64,000 nt of DNA from Amblyomma americanum (GCF_052857255.1 NC_135498.1:86190639-86254638), one strand, 5' to 3'; shown: positions 9,957 to 20,189, counted from the first letter of the stretch. Program-made: numbers and translations. The notes: generated by a model not told the origin, from the letters alone.

Positions 9957-10960
9957 CCTCCTTTGTTTCCGGAACCCATTTTGTAGCTCCCCTGGCACCT
10001 CCTCCTCCTCCACCCAAGCCTGCAATCTGTCCTTTATAATCTGAATCACCACCCTCTACACCACAGATGTCACTGTTATTGGACGGTAGTTACTTACGTC
10101 AGCTTTTCCCTCTTTCCCTTATATATCATGTTCATTCTACTTAATCGCCATTCATCGGGAACTTTCTCATCCAACATCATTACATGCACTACCTGTATTA
10201 TTGTTTTCTTGAATTTTGGTCCTCGTTTCGTTATTAACATAATCGGAATACCATCTGGTCCTGTTGACGTGCGACTAGGAACCTTCTTCCCTGCCTTTTC
10301 GCACTGTCTTTGCTCAAGTGAAGCTATTGCAGTAACCGGTCTATCCTCCATCGATAAATTATGCGCAACATTTCTTCTTTAAATTTCTTGTCATCCTTGT
10401 TCCTATGTGTTTTATCGCTTCATCCCCTTCTAGTCGAATACCCTGACCTGGAACAATAAACTTTTGTTCTAGCCTAGTCTTATTACTCATTGCATTTAGA
10501 TGCTTCCAGAATTTTTTGGGCTGCTTTTCTATTTTTATTTACTTTTGACATCCATTGGGTACACTTTCTTCTAATTTTCCCTTTAACCAAATAGGATGCT
10601 TCCCTTCTACACTTAATGAAGGTATCCTATTTTCTGTCTACTTCAACTTTTGTTTCCCCCCAATTCTTGAAATATCTGTGTTCCCTGGACGCTTCCTGAC
10701 GTTTCTCTATCGCCCTCTTGACCTCCTCATCCTACCAACTTTTTGGTTTGCGTCTTTTCCCTTTTAGCTTCACTCGCACCTTAGCTAGCTCAAGATCCAG
10801 TAATCGAGTTAATTTGGTATAAATCCATTCTGTTTCACTATCCTCAAAAATTGCTTTCTCAATTTGTTTGGCTGCTGCTTCCAAGTGCTTTTCAGAGTAA
10901 AAATTCCCCTCTGATTGTTCATCTCGCTTCAGTCCTGCTTTGGTTTCTCTTCTGAAACTC
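9957..10960 (-). pseudogene. SGNH-LINE linker and RT N-terminal half
   Basis: Minus-strand coding with visible blocks: an N-terminal linker (SFRRETKAGLKRDEQSEGNF, 10732-10962), STGPDGIPIMLITKRGPKFK (about 10230-10290), VPDEWRLSRMNMIYKGK (about 10110-10160), and SNYRPITVTSVV (about 10060-10095). It ends at GFRKQRRLDNN just before the inserted SINE. These are RT blocks 0 to 2 of a LINE. Frames change several times. Confidence 0.75.
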
Positions 10961-11690
10961 AACTTGATACGCTTTTGGTCACTACATGAACTTCTGGAAC
11001 CATGTTATTCTTTGCTCATTACCCCTAATCTATTATACAACATCTGTGACATTAGTGCATAATCTACTGTCGAGTTACTACTCCCATGTTATGAGCCCTT
11101 CACTCTTCTCGGTACAGTTGCATAAAACTAAATCATGCCTGTCATACATGTCCTGCAGCATGCTTCATGTCGAATCTGTGTACCCATCCAGGTCTTCTAT
11201 ATGTGCTTTCATGTCGCCTAATATGATTATTTCACCCTGTCCTCCTAGCTCATCAATGGCGCTTCCAATACATCCTAACAATTTCCTGTTTTCCTCTTTG
11301 GCGTTATCTCCTGTCCAAAGGTACACAAAGCCAAGGATATTTGCTACCCTGCCACTTTTCCTTTAAGCCATAAATGTTCCTTGCATCCCAGTTTAACCGT
11401 TTGAAAATCCTTACTTTTTTGAATGAATGCCCGAATTCCACCCCCCTTTCTGCTGCCGTCTGGTCTATTGCAATATTCCCAATTCGTAGTCTGGTTTACA
11501 GGGTAGTTGCTCAATGTCTCTAAGACGCGTTTCCACTACACCATATACCATTAATTCCTTCTGCCTTAACTGTTCTTCTATTTCCTCCCATTTGTCTATT
11601 CCTGCCTCCTGTCATGTTAATGAAACAAATATCTGAATTAACTTAGCCCTGGCGCTTGTGTCTATTTCTTCTCAAATGGTTCTATTGTCC
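10961..11690 (-). pseudogene. SGNH-LINE AP-type endonuclease domain
   Basis: This domain nicks target DNA to prime reverse transcription. On the minus strand I can read VVETRLRDIEQLP (the catalytic Glu block, about 11500-11540), ILGFVYLWTGDNA (about 11305-11345), and EIIILGDMKAHIEDLDGYTD (about 11170-11230), which carries the GD-N/K-H block. In-frame stops occur, for example just after GYTDST, and the frame changes between blocks. Confidence 0.75.
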
Positions 11691-11698
11691 CTTTCATC

Positions 11699-12829
11699 TT
11701 AGTTCTTCCTTTTCTGCACTGGCTCCCTGAGAGCTCTGGGCCCCCCTAAAAACGCTGTTGCCTGGCGACCTATCCTACTACCCACCCTCTCGCCAGTGGC
11801 ACCACCGTTGTGAATGTCATCCTGTGCAAAAGGATGGGGCCTGGCCTCGTACACTTCCCTGTTAACTTCCATTGCCCCGTATTGTATTCGTCGACTCATT
11901 AATCTAATTACACGGTTAGCCTCAACGATCCTCTTTTCTGTTTCGCTAGCCTGCCTCTGGACCTCTGGGATTGTGCATATGGTCGCATGCACACTACCAG
12001 AGGCCTCTCTAAGCATACGCATCCCCACTTCTAACTGCTTCTCGAGATTCTGGCTCCTCTCCTTCAGCACATTGTTGAGACCAGCATGGATAACGACAAG
12101 GTGTTCGCCATCCATGCGGCCCCCACCACCTCCTGGGTTTGGCCATTCCATCTACCATGCACTTCCCTGACTGGGCCTCCACCTGCACCCGCCTGTCCGC
12201 CTTTACTGCCGTCAAAATGCCTCCCTCAACCCTCGCTACGTTCGAGTCACCGACTACCAGAACCCTGCTCGACTCTAACCGTTCGATTCCTGATTGCGAC
12301 TGATGCCCTCCGGATCTCACTACCTGCCTCTCCCGCCGCCGTACGCTACTGTCGCGAGTTTTTACATCTCTCTCTCTTCCCCACTCACACCCTGCTGCGC
12401 TACTGCACTGTAGGATCGACAACCCTCATTCCCCACCTGACACTGCTCCGATCCGGGGTGCCCTGCCGGCCGCGACCTGAGCGCTTCTACCTGCTCTTCT
12501 AGCTGGGCCCGCTTTTCCCGCTCCTCCCTCAGCTCGCCCACAGTTCGCTCCAACTGGTCGGCATTAGCCTCCTCCCACTTAAGCGACTCGGCGACTTGAG
12601 TTTCTAACTTAATCCGTTTCCCTCATTCCACCTTCAGGTCCACTTCGAGTTCCTTAATCGTAGCTGCCCATTCCCCTTTCAACATCTGAGCGGTCTCCTC
12701 AAAACGCTTACATATCTTGCACGCGAAGCTAGCGCCATCTGCCTCGGCTAAGCTCCTGAACTTGGTCTCGTCTAAATAGCACCAACGGTCGAACTCCCGG
12801 CACTGCACTAAATCCACGTCCCCGTCCAC
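11699..12829 (-). pseudogene. SGNH-LINE ORF1: Cys motif, coiled coil, SGNH hydrolase
   Basis: ORF1 of this LINE class is thought to bind element RNA and carry an esterase-like SGNH fold. Reading leftward: an N-terminal part with a CxxC pair (FACKICKRFEE, near 12700); a Glu/Arg-rich coiled coil (ERTVGELREEREKRAQLEEQ, near 12500); SGNH block I VLVVGDSNVARVEGG (near 12240); block III HLVVIHAGLNNVLKE (near 12080); and block V with D-x-x-H in AQDDIHNGG (near 11820). The nucleophile Ser and the Asp/His pair are all present. Three frames are used, so at least two frameshifts have occurred. Confidence 0.8.
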
Positions 12830-12872
12830 CTTGCCTTTCTAGCTTGCCGACGCATCGTCCGGCCGTTCACAC

Positions 12873-13218
12873 AACGTAAAAGCCCGCCAAAATTCCTACA
12901 CAAAAACCTTCTGCACTACGCAACGAAAAAGCCCGCCAAAATTCCTATGCAAAACCTTCGGCACTACGCAACGTAAAAGCCCGCCAAGATTCGTACAGAA
13001 AAAACCTCCGGCACTGCACAACGTAAGAGACCGCTAAAATTCCTACACAAAAATCTTGCGCACTACGCAACCTAAAAGCCCGCCAAAATTCCTACACAAA
13101 AAAACCTTCGGCACTGCGCGACTTGAAAGCCCGCCAAAATTCCTGCAGAAAAAAACCTTCGGCACTACGCAACGTAAAAGCCTGCCAAAATTCCAACACA
13201 ACAACCTTCGGCACAAAC
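12873..13218. repeat. Seven ~49-bp tandem repeats, 5' UTR of SGNH-LINE
   Basis: Units begin at about 12873, 12922, 12970, 13020, 13069, 13120 and 13171, each with the core AAAGCCCGCCAAAATTCC followed by an ACAAAAAACCTTCGGCACT-like half. Periods range from 48 to 51 bp. They lie just upstream of ORF1 on the minus strand, where repeated promoter modules are found in some LINEs. Neighbouring units are clearly diverged, so the array is not young. Confidence 0.85.
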
Positions 13219-13375
13219 ACATCCGCTAGCCTTCCTACCCTTAACTAGGTTTAAAACTACCGCCCTACAGCATGTACAAACGCGAACACCAAAAAGCACT
13301 TAGCTTCAGACGTAATCGCTGGAGCTCCGAAAAAAAGCGTCCTCCTCCGATGGCGTCACGCGCCAAAAAAAAGGC

Positions 13376-14493
13376 GCAGATACGCGCGCCATCTGCCGGG
13401 CCAGTGGCATGCATCGCGAAGGGGAAGGGGGGGGGGGGGTTCAGTTGGTGCCCACTGGATGGTTCTACGACTGCACGCCAAGCTCGGATACTGGAAACGC
13501 ATGGTACTCGCTTAATTCCGGCATCTGCAATTTACATGCTCATAATTACTCATTGAAAAGCAAACATTTTGACAGGTTTGCTTGCCCAGTTGGGTTTGAA
13601 GACTTTTAATAAACTGGGTACATCATGTTCGCACCCATGCTCTGAACAGAGAATAGGAGACCGCAAGGTGCGAAGCGTAAATTGTTCTGCATTTCTGGCC
13701 ACCTGGCGAGACTGCAACCCCAACAACGCTTTACCAACAGGGTATGATGGCTGCTGCAGAAATTTTGAGCCAAGCATAATCTTCTTGGAAAATATGAAGC
13801 GCAGTCACTTACGATTAGTGGTGTTATTGAAGAATATCAGCTGAGGCATATGTGATATGCTTCACTTTCTGCGGTGTCACCGGATCTGTTTGGTTTATCC
13901 GTTTTTGAAGTTTAAATTGCAAATAAAAAAAATGTTCGTGTCACTTTGCAATGGCAGATGTGACGGTAATTTTGTAACAACGTTGACTATTTTTTTGGCT
14001 CCTAATCGTCTTGGCCTTGATGCAGGGTTGGCTATTTTTAGGCAACAACTATTGTATATTTTGGCTATGCCACTGCGCGCTATCTGGCAACACTGCCCTG
14101 AAACGAATACAATCCCGGGAACCGGGTATGAGTGTGGAGGCTGCTTGGACACCGCGGACTCAGTGGAAATCTTTTTGTGCTCTCAATTTTTGCGCTCTCA
14201 ATGTTTATTTTGCTTTGTCTGTGCTGTTGTTGACCTTAATTTTCGTTCAAGCATCCGGTGAATGCTTTTCTGATAGAGAAGTTGTTTGTCCACGTTCAAA
14301 ACCGTCGGAACGCGGAGTATCACTCTGCTACACGAGATAAACGGTCGTTGTCTCGAAGGATGGCAGCTACCTGCTACTATTTCTATATTATTCCATTTTG
14401 TAACAGTTGGTATTAGCATCTTATCTCGAACGTTCCTGTTCTTCGATGACCGCCAAGCCCGTTTATTCCTATCGCCGACTCCGAACTCTTCAG
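13376..14493 (+). repeat. Repeat 'H', copy 1 left part
   Basis: From AGATACGCGCGCCATCTGCC onward this matches 58044-59164 with scattered substitutions and small indels. It includes a G tract and the phrases TGGCGAGACTGC and TGGCTATGCCACTGCG. No coding sequence survives in both copies. The copy is split after AACTCTTCAG by the I-type LINE and resumes at 19741. It may be an old dispersed non-coding element. Confidence 0.8.
14484..14493. repeat. Target-site duplication, left (I-type LINE)
   Basis: AACTCTTCAG is repeated at 19731-19740. The undisturbed paralogous site reads GGATTCTTCAG at about 59154-59164. Confidence 0.9.
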
Positions 14494-14749
14494 TTGGGGA
14501 AGAAAAAGACGAAGACCTAGTGGGTGGATACGTGTCTGCTTCTAGGTCTGTGTTTTCGCTTTTCGCTGTCTTCTCGTGTGTGGCGTGGGTCGGACAGTGC
14601 CCTCCGTGCGACCGAATAGTGACGACGCCCCTACGGAGAAATTCCCGGCACGGCGGGCGCATTCTCAAGTGAGAAAACCCAACCGGAACCCTCAGGGGCA
14701 AGCTAGGCTTAGCTCGGCGCTGCCGAGCGAGGCCGCGCTACGCGTCTGC

Positions 14750-16168
14750 ATGGATTCTGCGTTGTCGACGACGGCTACGCGGATGCCCGCTGTGTTGCCA
14801 CCTGACGCAGCCTCCACGTCCATGCAATCGTCAGCGCCTCTAGGCCTCCAGCCTGCGCCGTCTTCCGATGCTACGACTTTGGCCTGTGACATGGACTGCT
14901 CTACCGCCTCCGTGCCCGTGGCACTCCCTCAAGAAACTGTGCCCGTCGCGCCAGTTCAGTATTCCCACCAAGGGCCGTCACCAGCGTCTGAGCCTCCTCC
15001 ACAGATGCCTCCCGTGAGTCAAGGCTCTCTTCCGCCTGCTGCGAACTCGTTCCGCGTTACCATCAAGCCTACATTGCGCTTTGATATGACTGCCATCCCT
15101 GCCCGGAATGTTCAAGCCACAATTGACCATGCCCTTGGCTCTTCGAACTACTGCGGGTTTGTCGTCGATCGCCCATCGAACACCATCACGGTAAACTTGT
15201 CATCCTTGATGGACGCCCAGAAACTTTGCGCAGTTACGCGGATCCCCCTGGATGACAGCAAGCATGTCCCGGTGCAAATATATTTTGCATCTGGTCCTGA
15301 CACACTCCGCTGCATGGTTTATCATGTCGACAGCACGAGCCCTCCCGAGGAGGTGTGCGCAAATATTCGCTGCTCAACCCATGTTGTACTGCAAGCACGG
15401 CCTATGGGTCGCCGGGGCTCATATCTGCTCATCCTGCAAGGCCCGTTGACTCTCCCGAAGTACCTTACCTACTACGGTGCGATCGTCAAACCACAGCCCT
15501 TCCGACCTCGTCGTATTTTTTGCTATCACTGCCACAAAGAAGGACATATGCAAAATACCTGCCCTAATCCAGCAGCTGTGGCCGACATGAATGAACCAAC
15601 AGCTCATTGTGCCCTGTGCAAATCGCCGGACCATGACATTCGCTCCCCCGCTTGTCCAAAGAAGAAGCAAGCGAAGAAGTTTCACAAGTCGCCTGCAAAA
15701 ATGGATGTTCCTACAAGTAATCGCTTTGCAGCTCTCGCATGTGACGACAACGACTTCCCTGAACTTCCTTTATCTGAGCCTGCTGCTCACCATATGTCTC
15801 CTCGCCAGCGTACATATGCACAAGCGGCTCACCTTCCCGGATCAAATAGTACGCCCAAACGTCCAGTGCATCCATCACATGTGGATACTACAGATGAAGA
15901 CACAGCTTTAGACAATGCAATCGCGGAGGCTCGCCGCCGACTAGACGAACTCACCCAGCGCCGGGAACAGCGTCGTTCTCAATCCTCTCGAAGAATTCTC
16001 ATAACTCGGGAGCAATCATCAGAGGAATCACCTAGGGTAAGCACTGGCCCACAATCAGGTGCCGACCACCTGTTAGCCGTGACTACCCCGACAGTGGACA
16101 AGATATTAGCGCTGATGAAGCAGCTGACATCCCTCATCGTGGAAGCTCTTCGGCCTCGTCATGGATAG
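14750..16168 (+). CDS. I-type LINE ORF1, gag-like nucleic-acid-binding protein
   Basis: ORF1 proteins of I-type LINEs coat element RNA. The frame is open from the stop at 14543, but the first ATG is at 14750 (context TGCATGG), so I choose it, giving about 472 residues; an upstream GTG at 14576 is less likely. The N-terminal third is rich in Pro, Ala and Ser. A central domain (about residues 95-230) precedes two zinc knuckles: CYHCHKEGHMQNTC near 258-271 and CALCKSPDHDIRSPAC near 290-305. A basic Lys-rich stretch follows the second. The C-terminus has a charged helix (EARRRLDELTQRREQRRSQS). The stop TAG overlaps the ORF2 start. Confidence 0.9.
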   Translation: MDSALSTTATRMPAVLPPDAASTSMQSSAPLGLQPAPSSDATTLACDMDCSTASVPVALPQETVPVAPVQYSHQGPSPASEPPPQMPPVSQGSLPPAANSFRVTIKPTLRFDMTAIPARNVQATIDHALGSSNYCGFVVDRPSNTITVNLSSLMDAQKLCAVTRIPLDDSKHVPVQIYFASGPDTLRCMVYHVDSTSPPEEVCANIRCSTHVVLQARPMGRRGSYLLILQGPLTLPKYLTYYGAIVKPQPFRPRRIFCYHCHKEGHMQNTCPNPAAVADMNEPTAHCALCKSPDHDIRSPACPKKKQAKKFHKSPAKMDVPTSNRFAALACDDNDFPELPLSEPAAHHMSPRQRTYAQAAHLPGSNSTPKRPVHPSHVDTTDEDTALDNAIAEARRRLDELTQRREQRRSQSSRRILITREQSSEESPRVSTGPQSGADHLLAVTTPTVDKILALMKQLTSLIVEALRPRHG

Positions 16169-19100
16169 CGCATCATCATCGGTGGTGGTGCAGTGGAACT
16201 GTCGCGGTTTCGCTAATAAGGCCTCTGAAGTGAACATCCGCCTTCGCGACGGAAAGCTGAGGGCATGGGCGTTCCTACTGCAAGAGCATAATGCACTCCC
16301 AAGCCTTTCAGGTTTCTGCGCATACCATTCACCATCTATCCCTGATCGCCGTTGCACCGCCTCCTCCCTCAGCCCAGGTAAATCTGCAATTTATATTCAC
16401 AGTTCAGTTCCGCACACACCGCTCGACCTTTCACGGTGGTGCAACACACGTCAAGAGGTTGTCGCCTTTCTCGTAAAACCTGCACGCACACCCCTTATTC
16501 TAGTTTCTTTTTATAGTCGTCCTGGCTCCGCATCTCCCAATCTGGGATGGGTTCGTTTTCTACGTTCTACCAACTCGGGTATCCCTATTCTAGTTGGCGG
16601 TGACTTCAACGGCGCACACACTGCGTGGGGTTACCCATCGGATTCCTCAAGGGGTTCACACATCCAAGGGAGCTTTTCAGATCATTCCTTTCAACTTTTA
16701 AACCACCCGAATACTTCTACCCGCCCACGAGGTGGCCCGTATTCACCTGATTTGACTTGGTGGTTAGGCCCCGGTAACCCTCATTGGGCTGTTGATTCTG
16801 ATACTTGGGGTAGCGATCACAGCCCTAATTTTATCTCCCTCACGCCTACGCGTCTACGGAAAATACGCCGCACTGTACGAATAACATCATGGGATTCTGT
16901 ACGCGCAGACAATCATTTATCTACATTCAACCCCTCTTCAGCATTGTCTACTCTATCTGATGTTCTCGCTACTCACACTATTACCACTACTGTAAATGAA
17001 GATGACCCAAACCCGGACATACATCTCTTGAATCTGTGGGCTCTTCGTCGCCAGGCGGATCTTTACGCTACTCGTCACCCCGATGACCCTTCGGCTCTTC
17101 CTACTCTTCACCACGCTACCGCACGGGCGCGGCGCTATGCAAAGCGGCTAGGCAGGCAACGCTGGGCTGCATGGTGTGCCCGCCTGTCCTCTACGCAGGG
17201 CAATCGACATCTTTGGAGAGTGTTTCACGCCATGGAGCGCCCTTCTCAGGTTGCAGATTACACAGAGAGCATTCGCCTCGCGCTAAATGTGGATGAGGAC
17301 ACATTTGCACAACAAGCGGCCCGTCAATTTTTTCAAAACCATGACTGCACCGCTACGTCTCCACCTGACTTATCGGTAACAGAGCCCCCCGATGGGATTA
17401 CTTCTGACCTCACCATGGCAGAGCTGCTGGCCTCCATTGACCGTTTAAAAACTACTACTACTCCCGGGCACGACGGCATACCTAACTCCTTATTCCCTAA
17501 CTTGGAAGGGAGGGCTTTGGAAACCCTACTTGATACTTTTAGCGAAGTGTGGCTTTCTGGCGTCATGCCGGGAGACTGGAAGCATTCTATTGTGGTTCCA
17601 ATCCCCAAGTCAGGTCAGCCTCCAGTATCTCTCTCGGCCCTTCGTCCAATTTCTCTTACCCCTACCATCTGCAAGCTTTATGAAATCATTCTAGCCGCAC
17701 GCTTATCATGGTGGCTGGAATCCCATGATTGTTACCCAGATTCCCAAATTGGTTTCCGCCCACATATTGGAACGGAGGACGGCCTTGCTACTTTGGCTGC
17801 TGACGTGCTTGACCACTCTCCACAGAGTCACCTTGTACGAACCGTAATCGCTACAGACATAACAAAGGCATATGATAACATCCTTCACTCTGCCATTCTT
17901 GCCTCCCTTCAAACTCTTGGTCTCCCTCACCGGTTCCTCCTCTCCATTCACGCCTTTTTAGCAAATCGAACCTTCAGCGTGCGTGTCCACGGAAAGCCCT
18001 TTGGTAATTTCACTTCCAATAGAGGAGTGCCGCAGGGCTCCGTTCTCGCCCCCACATTATTTAATGTGGCTTTAATTCCTCTGGTTCGAGCCCGAGAGAC
18101 CATCCCTTCTATCCGCGTGCTTGCATATGCCGATGATATCACCTTGTGGTGCTGTCATCCAGATGCGTCTATTCATCAGTCGGTCCTTCAACACGCGCTG
18201 GATGTATTGACATCTCGCCTCCCACCTTTGGGTCTAACACTCTCTCCTACTAAATCATGTTTCATTCGCATTGGAAATAAAGCCGCCTTACGGAAAGCTC
18301 CCCCTTTAAATTTTACGGTACATAATTCTCTGATTCCTCAGGTAGAAACTGTTCGTATTCTTGGTCTTCTCCTCCATACATCTGGGACTGGCACCCCGTG
18401 GCTGACAGCCACCCGTAAATCGGCTCACGCTACTCTAGGTCTGATTCGTCGCATAGCTATGCGCTCTGGTGGCGCACGTGCTCATACGGCCCGTCAGCTT
18501 GTGCGCTCTATCCTTCAGCCACGGATAGTATATCAGGCTCAATTTCAACGTCTCACCCGCAGACAGTGGGACTCCCTTGAAGCTATCAATCGTGAGGCTA
18601 TGCGCGTCATAACATATCTGCCTCGTTTAACACCCATACCTGTGCTACAGGAGTTCGCCCAACTTAATACACTCAGTGAGATCATCGACCAACGGGTGGC
18701 AAATAGAGCTCGAAAACAGTCTCTCAAACTTCATCGTTTAAAGACACTTCCACCGTGGTCCTATTGCCAGCTCACTGACAATCGCCCCACTGTTTCCCCG
18801 TCGGTATCAGCAGCGTATCTGCCTGAAGGGTGCATATTATACACGGATGCATCTCATTCTGCAGAGAGGGGAGTTACTGCTGTGTATAGTCCATCTCATC
18901 CGCATCTCAACTCTCGCGCGACGTATACTGCGGATACGTGCACTCCCCTGGCATTGGAACTTCAAGCCATTTACAATGCCATTGCTTCCCTTCCGCTCGT
19001 TCCAACATTCAATACAGTTCACATTTACACCGACTCCCGCGCCGCCCTTAAACAGCTGAAGGCTGTTCGACGAACGTTCCAGATTTCACAATCTATTCAT

Positions 19101-19652
19101 GTGCTCTGCGCAAAGTATCCATGTCCTGTGCGCATACACTGGATTCGCGGCCATGCCCAGGATCCACATAACATTCAAGCGGATGCTATGACTCATCTTC
19201 ATACATTAGACGATCCGCCACCTTCCCCTCTTCCCCCAGATCCGTTCCTGTCCCACGTTTCCGATTCCGAAGTTCTGCGCCAGCGAACACGCGCTCTAAT
19301 TCCTCCGTGTTCGCACCCTCTCCCCCGTAGTCTTACTCGGCAGGAGGAGGTATCCGTGCGCCGAATTCGGGCAGGGGCGGCTCTGACACCATCTGTCCGT
19401 CATCGGTGGCGTGCCAAAGATCTGCCACTACCTGACAGGTGCCCTCACTGTGGCGCTGCACCGGACATATGTGATGTGCGGCACTTGTTGTGGACGTGCC
19501 CAGCGACGGCTGCTATCAGAAAACGGCTCCTCAGGGAGGTGGGCCTGCGGTGGAACCGCGAAAGTGACTTCGTGAAGTGGACAATGGACAACCGTTTCAT
19601 TAACAACCTCTGCGACTACCTCAGCGCAACGGTTCTTCACTCCTTCTTTTAA
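16161..19652 (+). CDS. I-type LINE ORF2: AP endonuclease, RT, RNase H
   Basis: This 1,163-residue protein nicks target DNA, reverse-transcribes element RNA and removes RNA from the hybrid. Endonuclease motifs are WNCRGFANK (residue 13), LQEHNAL, GGDFNGAHTAWG (near 147) and SDHSP (near 218). RT motifs are VVPIPKSG, LRPISLTPTICKLYE, TDITKAYDNI, GVPQGSVLAPTLFN and the catalytic AYADDITLW (near 655). RNase H keeps its acidic set: YTDAS (near 893), LELQA, YTDSRAA (near 956) and RGHAQDPHNIQAD (near 1000). A C-terminal CPHC...H....C zinc motif lies near 1094-1113. The ATG overlaps ORF1 by eight bases (ATGGATAG), suggesting stop-restart translation. No stop or frameshift is visible. Confidence 0.93.
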   Translation: MDSASSSVVVQWNCRGFANKASEVNIRLRDGKLRAWAFLLQEHNALPSLSGFCAYHSPSIPDRRCTASSLSPGKSAIYIHSSVPHTPLDLSRWCNTRQEVVAFLVKPARTPLILVSFYSRPGSASPNLGWVRFLRSTNSGIPILVGGDFNGAHTAWGYPSDSSRGSHIQGSFSDHSFQLLNHPNTSTRPRGGPYSPDLTWWLGPGNPHWAVDSDTWGSDHSPNFISLTPTRLRKIRRTVRITSWDSVRADNHLSTFNPSSALSTLSDVLATHTITTTVNEDDPNPDIHLLNLWALRRQADLYATRHPDDPSALPTLHHATARARRYAKRLGRQRWAAWCARLSSTQGNRHLWRVFHAMERPSQVADYTESIRLALNVDEDTFAQQAARQFFQNHDCTATSPPDLSVTEPPDGITSDLTMAELLASIDRLKTTTTPGHDGIPNSLFPNLEGRALETLLDTFSEVWLSGVMPGDWKHSIVVPIPKSGQPPVSLSALRPISLTPTICKLYEIILAARLSWWLESHDCYPDSQIGFRPHIGTEDGLATLAADVLDHSPQSHLVRTVIATDITKAYDNILHSAILASLQTLGLPHRFLLSIHAFLANRTFSVRVHGKPFGNFTSNRGVPQGSVLAPTLFNVALIPLVRARETIPSIRVLAYADDITLWCCHPDASIHQSVLQHALDVLTSRLPPLGLTLSPTKSCFIRIGNKAALRKAPPLNFTVHNSLIPQVETVRILGLLLHTSGTGTPWLTATRKSAHATLGLIRRIAMRSGGARAHTARQLVRSILQPRIVYQAQFQRLTRRQWDSLEAINREAMRVITYLPRLTPIPVLQEFAQLNTLSEIIDQRVANRARKQSLKLHRLKTLPPWSYCQLTDNRPTVSPSVSAAYLPEGCILYTDASHSAERGVTAVYSPSHPHLNSRATYTADTCTPLALELQAIYNAIASLPLVPTFNTVHIYTDSRAALKQLKAVRRTFQISQSIHVLCAKYPCPVRIHWIRGHAQDPHNIQADAMTHLHTLDDPPPSPLPPDPFLSHVSDSEVLRQRTRALIPPCSHPLPRSLTRQEEVSVRRIRAGAALTPSVRHRWRAKDLPLPDRCPHCGAAPDICDVRHLLWTCPATAAIRKRLLREVGLRWNRESDFVKWTMDNRFINNLCDYLSATVLHSFF

Positions 19653-19730
19653 CTTTCAATCCCGTGCATTCCTTCCCCCCTTTCCTTTTTCAACTTATGC
19701 CTCATGGCACACTTCTCGAATAAAAAAAAA

Positions 19731-19740
19731 AACTCTTCAG
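19731..19740. repeat. Target-site duplication, right (I-type LINE)
   Basis: AACTCTTCAG follows the A-rich tail and matches 14484-14493. Leading As could belong to either the tail or the duplication. Confidence 0.9.
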
Positions 19741-19893
19741 GTCATTTATTTTCGCTAGTCAGCCCAATACCGAGTTTCTTTCAGTTCCACGTTAATCTGC
19801 TGGTCTCTTTTTCATGCCACTTTAACAACCTCGTAGCAATGTTTAACTAAACTGCAGCCGAAGTATTTACTTTCATGTCTCCGTTACTGCTAA
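19741..19893 (+). repeat. Repeat 'H', copy 1 right part
   Basis: GTCATTTATTTTCGCTAGTC and the following ~150 bases match 59165-59298, completing the H copy interrupted by the LINE. Similarity stops near GCAGCCGAAGTATTTACTT. Confidence 0.8.
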
Positions 19894-20189
19894 TAATTTC
19901 ACAACTAAACAAGTCAAAGTTGGGTAAAAGAGGTGCCGATTGCAGAAGCACTGGGATCTTCCTTTTGCTACTCATGGTGACTTTTAACGCAAATTTCGCC
20001 ACTGCACAATCGAATTTCTGCTGTTTTGGACGCAGTTGCCATTACTGGTTTATTTCTCGAAAATAATAAAAATTGCTATCTACATAGAAGAAATATGCGT
20101 GCTCATCCTGGTTTCCGCGACAGCCACGTGTACTCTTTTCTATCTAAAAACGGCAGTACACCTCAAAGGAGACCTTCCAACCAATGTCT
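19894..20189. other. Unassigned spacer between H and R1
   Basis: Short frames only, none resembling a known protein. I see no repeat shared with the rest of the window. Confidence 0.5.

Larger units (their letters stand above)
7852..13375 (-). mobile_element. Decayed SGNH-ORF1 LINE (CR1-like), minus strand
   Basis: Reading leftward from about 13375: seven 5' tandem repeats, an ORF1 with Cys motif, coiled coil and SGNH hydrolase, an AP-type endonuclease, and a reverse transcriptase ending near 7852. The RT is split by a 1.25-kb insertion at 8700-9952. SGNH esterase domains in ORF1 are known mainly from CR1-type LINEs, but the clade is inferred. Stops and frameshifts are numerous, so it is inactive. 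Confidence 0.8.
14494..19730 (+). mobile_element. Full-length I-type LINE with two intact ORFs
   Basis: A 5.24-kb non-LTR retrotransposon bounded by exact 10-bp duplications. It has a ~255-bp 5' leader, ORF1 (gag-like), an overlapping ORF2 (endonuclease, RT, RNase H) and a ~75-bp 3' UTR ending in AATAAAAAAAAAA. Both ORFs are open throughout. RNase H in ORF2 together with CCHC knuckles in ORF1 points to the I superfamily. It is inserted in the same orientation as repeat H and is the only element here that looks competent to move. Confidence 0.92.

Noticed and set aside
12873..13218. CRISPR-like array
   Set aside because: Units are contiguous degenerate tandem repeats without unique spacers, in an arthropod LINE leader.
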